Assembly: GCA_016801845.1 (NCBI GenBank)
Contig: CM028918.1
Span: 12,145,501-12,209,500 of the forward strand
Length of the DNA: 64,000 nucleotides
Direction of reading: 5' to 3'
DNA from: Polydactylus sextarius
Taxonomy: Eukaryota > Chordata > Actinopteri > Polynemidae
Both the position numbers and the translations under genes were made by a program. This document shows positions 35,701 through 45,719 of this stretch, one piece after another (within the stretch, counting starts at the first letter, position 1; the number at the start of each line of letters is the position of its first letter). The notes under the pieces were generated by a model. That model ran no database searches, was not told where the DNA came from, and saw only the letters and a list, made by a program, of their open reading frames with translations.

Positions 35701-37491
35701 CTTATTTTATCACAATGAATAGCTATAAACTCAACACCTCTGTGACTCACTGTACATATGGGAGAACAGATTCTTTGTAGTTCTATTCACAGACGGAAGT
35801 GGAACTTGGAAATCGGGTCTAATCAGTCATTTTGCTGTCATTTTATTGACTGGGAAGTTAATCAGAACCCTATGCACTAAATATTTGTACTATATCAAAG
35901 AGTATTGTGTGAGTTCTCAGGAAGTGAGTCATTTTTGTTCTCAGGAAAATACTTGCTTAATAATAACTATCATTTGATAGAATTATTTTTTTTCTGACAG
36001 ACCCGAGGCTTATCACAGAACTCAGTGTCTCTGGGAGCGTCATTATAGTTCTCATCTTATCCATTGGATTATGCTGCGCCATTCAGTAAGTTTCAGTCTG
36101 TCGTGGTACGGTAAGGATTGATTAGTGTGGACACCTTGTCATTAAACCTTCAGCGATGACTGAGAAATCTGCAACTTCATCATATTTGCCACATGAATTT
36201 CTGAGACTTCTATCTTATTAACATGATCCACATGTATCAAATAAAGAAATAAATGAAATAAAACTATATGTCATACATGCGTGTGTGTGTGTATGTATAT
36301 ATAATGATATAGCAAATTTGTTGTAATTTGTTGGAAGGTTTAATAAATTTTTCAGTTTAATAAAAAATCAAATTTTCTGGCTATTATTTGATGTGTCAGG
36401 CTTTAAAGGCTTAAAATTGTTTTTCTAATGATTCTTCTTCTTTTTCTTAGATGGAGAAAATTCAGGGAGAAGCCAGTGCCGAACCCAGGCCTCAGCTCTG
36501 TGGCGTTGTGGCCACCGGCAGATCATGCAAAGGTGAACACAGTGAAAAAGGAAACGGTGGAATGATTTACATCCATACAGCATGTTTAAGGAAGTAAAAT
36601 GATTAATTTTATCATTATCTTTAGTCAGGGATGAAATTATAGTACATGTGTTGCTTTATCTGGATGGTGGTCATGAAACTGGTCATGTCTTTCACATTAG
36701 CATTCATATAGGCTACATAAATAAATAAATTATCTTTCTCAACATGAAAACCTAAGGCTTTGAAATATAAAGTCTTCCCCACACTGCCATAAGTAGTGAG
36801 GTTGGTTTACAAATTTTAAAACTGATTTAAAACATTTTTAAAAGTGAGTCTAAAAATACCATAATAAGCATTTATGAATAATAATCATGATATCATCATA
36901 ATAATAAAACAATAACTATCTGGTATAGCCCTTTCAGCAACAAGAAGAGTTAAAACCTGTACTTAGACATAGTGATTCTGTATCCTCACATCTCTTGAAA
37001 AACTAGTTGTTTGAAAAAGTAACTCTTTGTGTCTATTTGTTGTTCCTTTCTGTGTGTGTGTGTGTGTGTTAATGCAACAGGGGATGTGTTTCTTCCAGGC
37101 GTTCAGAAATCCATCAGAAATCTCATTTGAGAAAGTTTACACAGAGGGAACTCAGACATCATTATCTACCCCGTCACCAACCACAAGCTGTGATGGTAAC
37201 ACACCCATTGACCTGATTGAATACACTGACCCAGCTGTACTGTTAGCACCAGTAGTGCAGGACGAGAGGCCGTGTCCAAATGTAGAAACCCAGCATTCAG
37301 ATTCTAATGGAGAATCCACAGAGTTACTGACATCAAAGGATGGCACATCAAGCCCATATCGAAGTCAGAGTTCTGTGGAGATGAATCTGAGGACGAATAA
37401 ACACTGCAAACGTGTTCCAGTGAAGCAGAAGACAGCACCGATGACTGTTTACGTGACTTTGAACATGATTGAACAAGGGCAGGGACGGTGA
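25950..37491 (+). CDS. Class I cytokine receptor, gp130/IL-12Rb2-like, six extracellular domains
   Basis: Sixteen exons in perfect phase, 783 residues: 25950-25998, 30818-31087, 31194-31329, 31444-31631, 31758-31867, 32083-32106, 32487-32643, 32881-32963, 33060-33282, 33404-33568, 34815-34916, 34995-35138, 35223-35363, 36001-36085, 36451-36532, 37099-37491. Order: signal peptide (MYPSLLALAAVLSVCK), an Ig-like domain (exon 2), two cytokine-binding FnIII domains (exons 3-7: LTCNWEHH, CEICSS, then WSDWS), three FnIII domains (exons 8-13), a membrane helix (exon 14) and a cytoplasmic tail of about 155 residues with a box-1-like ALWPPADHAK. This layout is shared by gp130, IL-12Rb2 and G-CSFR; FnIII domains 4-5 (EYMIDWTHNG; VSWNITSQEECSG) recall IL-12Rb2 and IL-27Ra. 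Such receptors signal through JAK/STAT. Exon 1 start chosen because it gives a signal peptide; an in-frame ATG 49 codons upstream does not. No symbol is given because orthology needs a tree. Confidence 0.85.
26655..26850. mobile_element. Tc1-like element fragment
   Basis: CATCAGTCTACATTTAATAT, then CCATAATGATAAAGTAAAAG, then TTGCAAATTTAATTAAAAAC, then ACCTGAAATCTCTCTTCACA, then CTCCAAATTTCAG. This ordered series is the degraded end region of a common fish Tc1-type element (typical form CCATAATGACAAAGTGAAAAC). No transposase frame remains. Confidence 0.5.
27690..28190 (-). mobile_element. Degraded non-LTR retrotransposon (LINE) fragment
   Basis: Minus-strand frames, interrupted by stops and shifts, give PDRFIILAGYFNHANVKTVV (endonuclease block, usually GDFNHA), then HLVKCFDDTIVVGLISKKD (reverse transcriptase block, usually FADDT) and then LLHYCVVLEAIR (usually CITVWFG). 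The order is right for an EN-RT LINE of the L2/CR1/Rex group, but the pieces are too close together, so the element has lost its middle. Exact clade not assigned. Confidence 0.6.
28287..29638 (-). mobile_element. Tc1/mariner transposon, inactive, with both inverted repeats
   Basis: The left end (TACAGTCATGGTCAGAAATA, from about 28287) and the right end (read on the minus strand, TACAGTCCAGTCATGGCCAA, from about 29638) share the motif TCATGG.CA.AAA.ATCAGCAC with a five-base insertion in the right copy. Both sit at TA, the Tc1 target. The minus strand between them gives transposase-like pieces such as STVHNVMKKFAAHGTELDV and PGHGWKSKIDEKLQ, then stops and shifts. Length about 1.35 kb, near the usual 1.3-1.6 kb for Tc1 elements. 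Dead copy; a GT microsatellite abuts its right end. Confidence 0.75.
29677..29716. repeat. (GT)n microsatellite
   Basis: About 20 GT units flanked by CACACATATGTACG and TACACACACATAC, directly beyond the right end of the Tc1 copy. Confidence 0.95.
30818..31087 (+). CDS. Receptor exon 2: N-terminal Ig-like domain
   Basis: 270-base phase 1-1 exon. Residues CANTCDVFPKDQYISVGSD begin the domain; the cysteine in IQILCQTSC and the later TLQCHSEN supply the Ig disulphide. A single phase 1-1 exon for one Ig domain is typical. An N-terminal Ig domain separates this receptor from IL-27Ra and IL-31Ra, which lack one. Confidence 0.8.
32083..32106 (+). CDS. Receptor exon 6: 24-nt microexon
   Basis: Encodes NVSDGTPE between two phase-0 introns, after the acceptor tctttctttcag and before the donor gtaaca. 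Skipping it would keep frame (TACAGCAAG joined to AAGGTGATG). It adds a possible N-glycosylation sequon (NVS) to the second cytokine-binding domain. Support is splice-site quality and phase only; a spurious exon of this size cannot be ruled out. Confidence 0.55.
32487..32643 (+). CDS. Receptor exon 7: WSXWS-containing exon
   Basis: 157-base exon, phase 0 in and phase 1 out. It ends the cytokine-binding module with NIAPWSDWSHETTVL, a perfect WSXWS box, the hallmark of class I cytokine receptors needed for folding and surface expression. Confidence 0.9.
33569..34814. other. Receptor intron 10
   Basis: 1.25-kb phase-1 intron splitting one FnIII domain. AT-rich, possibly repeat-derived around 33780-34230. 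Short open frames have no recognisable content. Confidence 0.6.
36001..36085 (+). CDS. Receptor exon 14: transmembrane helix
   Basis: Encodes DPRLITELSVSGS followed by the hydrophobic VIIVLILSIGLCCAI, after which exon 15 supplies the basic stop-transfer QWRKFREKP. Phase 1 in, phase 2 out. Confidence 0.85.
37099..37491 (+). CDS. Receptor exon 16: cytoplasmic tail
   Basis: 130 residues plus TGA. Acceptor chosen as ttcttccag at 37098, since exon 15 ends in phase 0 and AFRNPSEISFEKVY follows naturally; the AG at 37080 would also stay in frame and add six residues. It holds four tyrosines: EKVYTEG, IEYTDP, SPYRSQ and TVYVTL. SPYRSQ fits the YxxQ STAT3-docking pattern of gp130-type receptors. TVYVTL resembles but does not equal an ITIM/ITSM. 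The tail is short compared with gp130 or IL-12Rb2. Confidence 0.85.
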   Translation, partial: AFRNPSEISFEKVYTEGTQTSLSTPSPTTSCDGNTPIDLIEYTDPAVLLAPVVQDERPCPNVETQHSDSNGESTELLTSKDGTSSPYRSQSSVEMNLRTNKHCKRVPVKQKTAPMTVYVTLNMIEQGQGR

Positions 37492-37658
37492 GAGTAAAAA
37501 ACAAAACCACAGCCAAATTCCAAGAAGGAAATTCAGCAGCTCTGAATAACGATTCGCAAAGTTAAGCTCCATGGTGGATGGTTCGTTGGCACTGTGCCTG
37601 ATGTGGAATGTGTCAATCAAACCTCATCACCAAGGTTATCAGTGCAATGTTTTTTGTA

Positions 37659-37664
37659 AATAAA
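37659..37664 (+). terminator. Poly(A) signal of the receptor gene
   Basis: AATAAA about 170 bases after the stop codon; a second AATAAA lies at 37862-37867. Confidence 0.6.
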
Positions 37665-37861
37665 AGCACATGCTATTGTCTGTCTTGTAGTAGTACAAAC
37701 ACGTAATATTTATGTGTGTAGTAGATATCTGATCTTTAAATATATTGGTATAACTGTATATGCCTGTGGGAACTGTGTTTCATTTGACATTTTCATTTGT
37801 TCAGCACTGACACCATCTACACAATCATGTAAACCAAACATTAACATCATGTAGTTCTGTA

Positions 37862-37867
37862 AATAAA
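37862..37867 (+). terminator. Second poly(A) signal of the receptor gene
   Basis: AATAAA followed within 20 bases by a T-rich run (37880-37891), a typical downstream element. Confidence 0.45.
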
Positions 37868-37891
37868 AATGCATTTTCTTTTTTTTTTTTT

Positions 37892-38479
37892 GAGATGTAC
37901 ATTAAGAGTTAATGTTATGTAATGTCATATTGTTATGTCATATGATAAACTCTTTCAGTCTGTGCTGTGACAGCATGGAAATTGAAATGTTACAATATCA
38001 GTTATGTATCATAATGATATTCTTTGTTGTTGCCTGTTTGTTATAACTTCACTTGTTTAAAAAAAAAAAAAAAAAGTAGTGTTCTTACTGAAGACCACAA
38101 AGTTTTTCTTACCACATGGCTACATACAGTATTTTGCATGAAATGGACCGTACGCACATAAGTCACTTAACAGGATAGAATTATTGTCAAAAATATAAAC
38201 AAATTTTATGTGCTACTCATAATCAATTTACAAGTCAAAGGATAATACATCCTATAGATATGATATACTGTCTATTTATGGATGCATCATTTTGGCAATG
38301 ATAAGATCTGTTAAGTTATATAGAAATTTATATACAATATATTAAGTTCTATAGTAATGCATTCTAAATAAGAAGAGATCGACATGCATTTACTCACGTT
38401 TAGTTTGAAAGTGGGTGATATAAAGGAATAAAACTAATAAATCATTCAAAATGAAACAGCATAGGTTTTGTAGCAAACA
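37892..38479. other. Intergenic sequence, receptor to rngtt
   Basis: AT-rich, with a poly(A) run near 38058-38075. No gene or recognised repeat. Confidence 0.5.
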
Positions 38480-38800
38480 TGCTAAGACTCCTCCCACCCT
38501 AAACATCATTGTTTGAGCTTTTGCCCTCTGGCAGAAGCTACAGATCCACCCAGTCTTGTGCAAACAGACTTCAGAACAACTTCTACACCACTGCCATACA
38601 TGTACTGAACAATACCTCTTGCAGTAATCACTGCAGTCAATTTTTACAACAGTCGCTTTAAACTTATGTCATATGTAACTGTAGTTCAGCAGCAAAAACA
38701 TTTATTTATTTTAATTCTTCTTCTAATTTATATCTTAATGCACCATTATAGACTGCTGCAAATTTCGTTTCGTTTGCAATGACAATAAAAAGGAATCTGA
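38480..38800 (+). mobile_element. LINE 3' end fragment
   Basis: The plus strand gives, with frame damage, the block usually read as HHLFELLPSGRRYRSI..RTNR (here FALWQKLQIHPVLCKQTSEQ), followed by a non-coding tail and AATTTCGTTTCGTTTGCAAT, GACAATAAAAAGGAATC. This is the C terminus and 3' tail of an L2/CR1-type fish LINE. Heavily 5'-truncated. It ends about 430 bases before the rngtt ATG. Confidence 0.6.
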
Positions 38801-38826
38801 ATCCAGTGTGTCTTGTCTCTTACGTA

Positions 38827-38840
38827 CCGGCAGGTGGCAG
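38827..38840 (+). promoter_or_regulatory. CTCF-like core motif
   Basis: CCGGCAGGTGGCAG matches 13 of 14 positions of the CTCF core pattern CCASYAGRKGGCRS, counted by eye. It lies between the receptor gene and the rngtt start. Confidence 0.35.
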
Positions 38841-38869
38841 AATAACACAGAGCATCGCGTGAGCTACAG

Positions 38870-39227
38870 ACATTAACTTCCCGAAGAAGAAGGCTAGCTA
38901 GTTTAGCTCAAGCTAGCTAGCTCCAGCTTGAGTGGTGACTGTAGTGGATTTAGGGAAATCAGATTTAAATGATAACGCCGTCTCTGGGATGCTGATCAGC
39001 CGAGACACGTAATTACATATGTTTAGTGAATTTTCCTGCCGGCCCGTCAGAAAGTTGACCGGGCGTGTGGTTGTTGGATGATTCTCCTGAATTAGTAGCT
39101 GAAGGCCTTTGAGTCCGCGGTGCTTGAGTGAACGACAATCGGACGTTGTCGCGATCCCAGAGAGGGAGCATCAAGCCACAGGCTTGTTATTTACCAACGA
39201 TACACTGCACAGAAACCTCTTCTGAAC
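38870..39227 (+). promoter_or_regulatory. rngtt: rngtt promoter and 5' untranslated region
   Basis: A CpG-richer stretch than the surroundings, with repeated GCTAGCTAG words at 38891-38922 and CGCGGTGC near 39116. It ends at the rngtt ATG. No TATA box is evident. Transcription start not determined. Confidence 0.4.
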
Positions 39228-42200
39228 ATGTCACATACAGGACCTCCTCCACGATGGCGGAATTGTCCCAGAAGAGGACAACCTGTGGCAGGTGAGATAA
39301 AAATTAATAACCTAGCTAATTAGCTTAAGATTAACAACCTTTATGTCCCTGATGCTGTCGCTGGGGTTAGCATCGTGCCATGTCTCACAACATGCTGGTA
39401 GGACGTGACTTGTCTGCAACGTTATAATCTTCATTTTAATTGACACATAACAGGGAGAAGGTTTCTGTTTTGATTATTTGAGTCGCAATAAACATGCTAA
39501 TGTTAGCACAACAATGTGACAATGTTAGCGAGCGATGAAGTGTGAATTAATATGTTTAAAAGACGGTGACCAGCGAGAATTGAATTGCCGAATTAATTGA
39601 ATGACGCCAATTAAATTATTAAATGTAAACTTCAAATACATATTCACGTGGGGTTTTAGTGCATTTATTCAAAAACAAGAGCTTGGTGCGACGGAGTGAG
39701 AGCGCGCGTTGTATTTAGCCAAATTGGCACCTGTGGCTAACGGACCATGAAAGTCTCCAGAGACCAGAGTGCGGTAGTTACCAGGAAGAAACTGTGACTG
39801 ATTTGACTGATTAAACTGTGATTGCCGGCTGCGAGTTGTCCCATTTTATTTCTAAAAGCAAAACGAGCGTCGAAAGAAAGCACCAGCGTGTCGGCTAACT
39901 TCAACGCTAAGGCATCACGTGTCAAAACAAACTGGGCTGGTGGCATGGTGTCTGCATGACGCTGTGCTCTGGTCCTGCTCCATTACACAGCCTTTGTTTC
40001 TATTACACGTTAATGAGGTAGAAACATGCACTTTTCAAACAGTATATCTATATTATATATTCAAATATATCCATGGCTATAATGAATACTATCCAAGTTA
40101 TAAATAATTATGTTCTAAGCTAGATTCCATATGATTACTGCACATACTCTTATTCATATAACTGCTACTCATTAAAACTGTGTTATTAAGGCAAGTGAAG
40201 GGGCCCCAGATCACAATGTTGACACAGTGACCAGTACACTACAGTACCAGCCATGACCAGTGTTGTTGTCTACCTGGTCTTCTAGAAGAACCTGGTGTAA
40301 AATTCTAGTTTTAAGAAAGTAGTTGTTTTAGTTTATGTTGTTCATTTGTGGAAATGTTATTGTTCCACCTGTCAGATCATATCATACAAGAATAGGGGAA
40401 TAATAGATGATGAGCAGATTAGCTGCTGAAATGAACTTTTTTGCCAGTTATGCCAGTATTTTCTTTCCTGTAACGAATCTATTTCAGCTCTAGAAAACTG
40501 GTGGGTTTATTTGTGCTGAGGGGTCTGAAGTGGCCCCAACAACAAATCCTTCCTCCTGGATTTGCAAAATGATTCATTGTTTATTTTAGATTCAGTTTAG
40601 TCTGATAAAGTTTGGTATTCGTCGTAACTCTTAACAACATTTTCCATTGTATCAGCCTGGGCTTCTCAGAATTTAGTAATTAGAGTGAGTAGTTGCTCGG
40701 ATGACAATTGATTCTACAGAACATTCCTTGTATTTTCCATCAGGTAAATTCCTGCCAATGAAAACAATGCTGGGTCCCAGATATGATGACCAAGTTGCAG
40801 AGGAGAACAGGTTTCACCCTGACATGCTGTCCAACTACTTAAAAAGTTTAAAAGTAAGTAACCTCATGACACCAGAAGTATTGAGTAACATTTTGAAATT
40901 GGGAAAACTCCCCCATGGCTCAACTTGTGTTTTGTATTTTCCTTCAGGTGAAAATGGGTTTGCTTGTGGATTTGACAAACACAACTCGCTTTTATGACCG
41001 CAACGACATTGAAAAGGAAGGCATTAAATATGTGAAGCTTCAGTGTAAAGGGTATGGTTCAAATCGCTGTCATGAGTTTCACACAGTTTAAGTTGTTCAT
41101 TCGTTGTTAATGTACCAATTTGAATGTCATTGTGTTACTTTTAGCCATGGAGAAGCCCCTTCAAAAGAGGCGACGGGGATGTTCATCAGACTCTGTGAAC
41201 ATTTTATGGAGAAGAACCCCACAGAATTGATAGGTAAGAAAACCTATTTATTTATTTGTCTATGTGCACTTGCACAGGAACATCCTCTTTTATATATTGA
41301 TACATGTATATAGTATGATTATATATAGGCAGAATGTTTGATATGACTGTGTAGACCTGTCATGACCTTCAGTTTTGCCTTTGCATATATTTACACAAGG
41401 TTGCTCAGTTTTAGCCAACAAGAATAAACAGCAAGGTTTTCACAAAGCATTGCTTAGACACATAAATGTCTTCCCGTCTCACTGCTTCTCTCCTCTCATC
41501 TGCTGTTTGTGTCAGTATCTCAATGTGGACAAGGCTCTGCCAGTTTATTTAGACAGCGTTAGAAAATTGTAGTGTCTGCCCATAGTTTGCATTTGTGCAT
41601 TTTATACGGCCTCTAAAATTCTAACAACAGGAAATACTCTTTGTTACACTCTCTCACACCCATCTGAACTGCACAGTTCTCTGCATACACATTGATCTCA
41701 TGCTGCACCACCAACCACCACAAATAAATTCTCAATCTGCATTTCCCACTGCTTGAGAATAGTAATACTGTATCTTCTAGGGGCGAAAATATAGCGCCCT
41801 ATAAAAGCAGACGACCTACACTGTTGTCAGCAAACCGTTTTGAGTATTGTGAAATGATTATGTCCTGTCTGCAATATGAAAACCAGATAGGTCTTTGTTT
41901 CTCATATAGCTGATCCACATGTGAGCCAGGTGTCATAAGTGAAAGCAGGACTTTTATAGTTTTCTGGAAATATTTTAGATATTTTTGATTTTATATCTGT
42001 AGTTAACAGTATATTAAGTTTACATTTAGTTTACTTGTAGGTAATAGCAATGTGCTATGTTTACACATTGTTTTAAATGTCCAAATGCAGCTTTGTTCAG
42101 TGATTGAAAAAGCATTTGATCTGTGTTCTGTGTAGTTTCATGTCAAAAGTTAAACATTTGGAACACGAGAAGATGCTTCCTGCCCTTCCTTGTGTGTCAC

Positions 42201-45200
42201 CTTCACTCATAGAAGAAAAGATATAGAAATTAAGATATATGAAAGTAGAGTGAAGGAAATGATAAAAGCAACTGGTGCTTTTATCATTTCCTTCACACTT
42301 CTGAAACAGCTTTGCCTCAGCAATAACTCATTTAGATTTTCTTGTGATGTTTTACCGCCCCACGGTTTTCACTTCACATTTAAGCTTCCAGTTATCTCAC
42401 TCGGTATGAATCTTAATGCCTGAGCAACGTCTCAAAAAGCATGAATCTTAAACAGGAGCACCCCTGGAGCACTGCTGCTTTATTTCTGAAGACATCACAT
42501 CATGGACTGTGCATCTTTGCTCTCATTAATAAGTTAAAATGGACATAGAACATTAACATTGATAGCAATAGTATTTTGGAGGTGAGGTCCAATTAATTTC
42601 AAATAAAATGACTCGAATTCAGCAAGACATGACAATTGGCTTTGTTTCTCTGATAATATGAAGGTGACTGTGGACTTTTCTACAATTCACTCAGGTTTGA
42701 TTTTAAGCTTGAACTAATCCTCCCCTTACTGTGCTTCTGCAACACGAATAACATAGAAAAATACTGTTGCTATGTTAATTAACTGTGTGTATTTAGTCCA
42801 TACACTGTTAAGGAACGTCTGTAACATTATCCCATGTGTCCAGTAGAGAGCAGCACTTCCCTAATATTGCGTAAATGGATCAAAGGTCATATTGTTACAT
42901 TTCATTTTTTCAGTAAGAATTTTTATGTTTTCCATTAAACATCAGGCAGCTTCCCAGTACAGCCAGTCTCCTGCTGATGGTCACAGAGCAGATTTGTGTT
43001 GCAGCTGGAGGTTAAATGAACCTCCGGTTGTTAACTCTCATTTCTTCTGTTGTTAAGCAGCTTCCAGTCACTTTTTTCCCCAGTTTGAAATAAAATAAAA
43101 AAGGCAGTGATTTCATGCTTGGTCACACATAAAGGTAGCAAATGGGGGGAATGGATATAAAAGTTGTACTTTCACACCAGTGACAGCAGGGTGCTCTCTT
43201 ATACCTCCAGTCCAGCATCTTATAATTCTAGACAGATCTGCTCTCACCTACCAACTGCTGCAAGGCTTGGAAACCAAACTGCCTCAACATCAGAGCAGAA
43301 TGTGTGAATATCATCCTAGCAATGTCCTGTCTTTAGCCAACTGGTGATTAAGCTTTGTTGTCTCTACGTTCCACATGTCCAAATTAGACAGGTGGGCTGG
43401 TGAATGCGATCCCTGTCCTCTGACATGTCATTTTATCTTCATTAGCGTTGGCGTTGCCAGGCAAACTTCCTGTGCTGGGGAAACACGAGAGTCAGATGGT
43501 TTGATTTCTTTCTTTTTATTTTTGCTAAGTTTGAACCTCGCTGTGCATCTGCCGAAGAATTCTTCCTCTTGAAAATGTTACTTTGTTTTGAAACGGTGAA
43601 CAAACATGAGTGAAATCTTCAAGGGGGCCTTTTGTCCTTCCAGAGAGGCTTTTTTTTAAATCCAAAATGGAACCGAATGGAGTCCAGTTTTTGCCTTCAC
43701 TTCAAAACAAAGAGCACACTTTCTTCTATTCATTTGCCCTTTTCATCCACTCTTCACCTCTCTAAATGATTCATCAATTTCAGAGTCTCTTCTGTGTGCG
43801 CAGCCACCGGTGTCAGGCTGATTTTTGATGTGGGTATAAAGGCAGGGCCCCCCTCTAAGGAGCAAAGATCTGCCTGTGAGTGCATGACTTGATGCCCTCA
43901 CTCAAAACATGGGCTCAGCCTGAGTACTTCAAAGAGGATTTTTTTTTTGTTTTGTTTTTTTGCTGAGAGATTGGACAAGGCTATTGAAATAATGATGCTT
44001 TGTTTATATGAAACTGCTTTAAACTGGTTGTGTGAAGGCATTGGATATAGAAATGATGCACAGCACATTCAAGGCTCGACTATGGATGTTTTTATAAATG
44101 CTTAAGATTCAATATGAATGTAAACTCAAAGTGGAATTCTGATTTTTTTTATTTATTTATTTATTTACATTTATTTTTGATTCCTGTCTTTCCCTGGAAG
44201 GTGTTCACTGCACACATGGCTTCAACCGGACAGGATTTCTGGTTTGTGCGTATCTGGTGGAGAAGATGGACTGGAGGTAAGTGTCCACATCCTGTTTCCA
44301 TTGACAACCTCCACGGTCATGTTGCATGATGACACAAACCGTATGTCAGGGAACCCACCTGCCCTTTAAAACAACGCTGCGCAAAGATGCTGTCTGGTTA
44401 ACAGTGACTGAGTTTGTCACTTCGTGACAGAGATGTTTAAATAATTTACAACAGCTGAGCAGAGGTGAGGTGGGTGAGGATGTGTCTTTAGTCAGAGGTG
44501 GAGCAGGAGTCTGAGAAAGCAGAATCCCTGGAAGCTGTAGACAAGTAGGCTGTGCAAAGCCTCCCACCACCCACTACTTCCTGTGTAACGAATACTCTGA
44601 GAGCATTAACAGCCCTAGTTCAGCATCATGTGTTAAAAGATAATTCAACTATCAAACGTTCAACTGGTAGATTTACTTTTGTTTTGTTTGTTTGTGTTAT
44701 ATCTACAGCCAGTAAAAATATATTCATAAACATGAAGTGGATTATGATTAGGGCTTCAGTCGACAATAATTTTCACTGTTTGTTAATCTGCTGCTTTTTC
44801 CCCAATTAAGTGTTTGATGTATAAACTGTAATAATATGTGAAAAACTGCCCAGCACAGTTCTGTGTTACTTAATGAAACATCTTCACGTCTTCATTTCTG
44901 AACTGAACTGCTCAGGTTAGAAGTGAAACAGTTGCTTAATAGTTTTACTATACTTTTTTGTAACATTATGACAGCTGATGAGTTGCTAATATAACACAGC
45001 AGTAGTCACAATAGGATATAATAAACAATAGAATCATGTAATATGCAACAGGACAATAAAAAAAAAAAAAAAAAAAAGTGAGGGGGGCCTTGAAATTGAT
45101 CTCTGAGGAACTCCAAAAGAAAACCTCATGGATAAAGTAATTCATTGATTAAGCTCAATTGTTATTTGAAGATTTGGTGAGTGTAGAGATTTATCCAGAC

Positions 45201-45676
45201 TATATGAACAAATTTAAAGAGTAAAGCTTTTAAAAAGATGCCCTTGTCTGTGTTTTCTGTGTCTTATCAGCATTGAGGCAGCTGTGGCAGCTTTTGCCCA
45301 GGCCAGGGCCCCAGGGATCTACAAGGGAGACTACCTCAAAGAGCTTTTCCGTCGCTATGGAGATGAAGAGGACGCGCCCCCCGCCCCTGCGCTGCCTGAC
45401 TGGTGCTACGACGATGACGACGGGGAAGTGGCTGTTAACAGTAATGCTGTCGGTCAGGAGTCGGGCCCCAGCTCCTCTGGGTCAGGGCCCAGCAAACGAA
45501 AGAAAGAGAAGCTAAAACTGGTAAGACTTCTGGGGGAGCTTCAGGAAATGGACTGTTAAGTAGGAAATCCTTTGGTCCCTTTTCTGCACGACATGGATCT
45601 CATGCAGAGTGATGCAGGGTGTCTAGGGAGATCTCCCCTCTAAATGATGAGACACTTATGTTCAGCTACACTTATT

Positions 45677-45719
<43 letters not shown>

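Noticed and set aside
37081..37098. Alternative acceptor adding GMCFFQ to receptor exon 16
   Set aside because: In frame and possible, but the AG at 37098 has the better pyrimidine context and a more natural continuation; kept only as an alternative.
41052..41070. GGTTCAAATC resembling a tRNA B box
   Set aside because: It sits at the rngtt exon 3 donor; no A box, anticodon arm or acceptor stem can be drawn around it.
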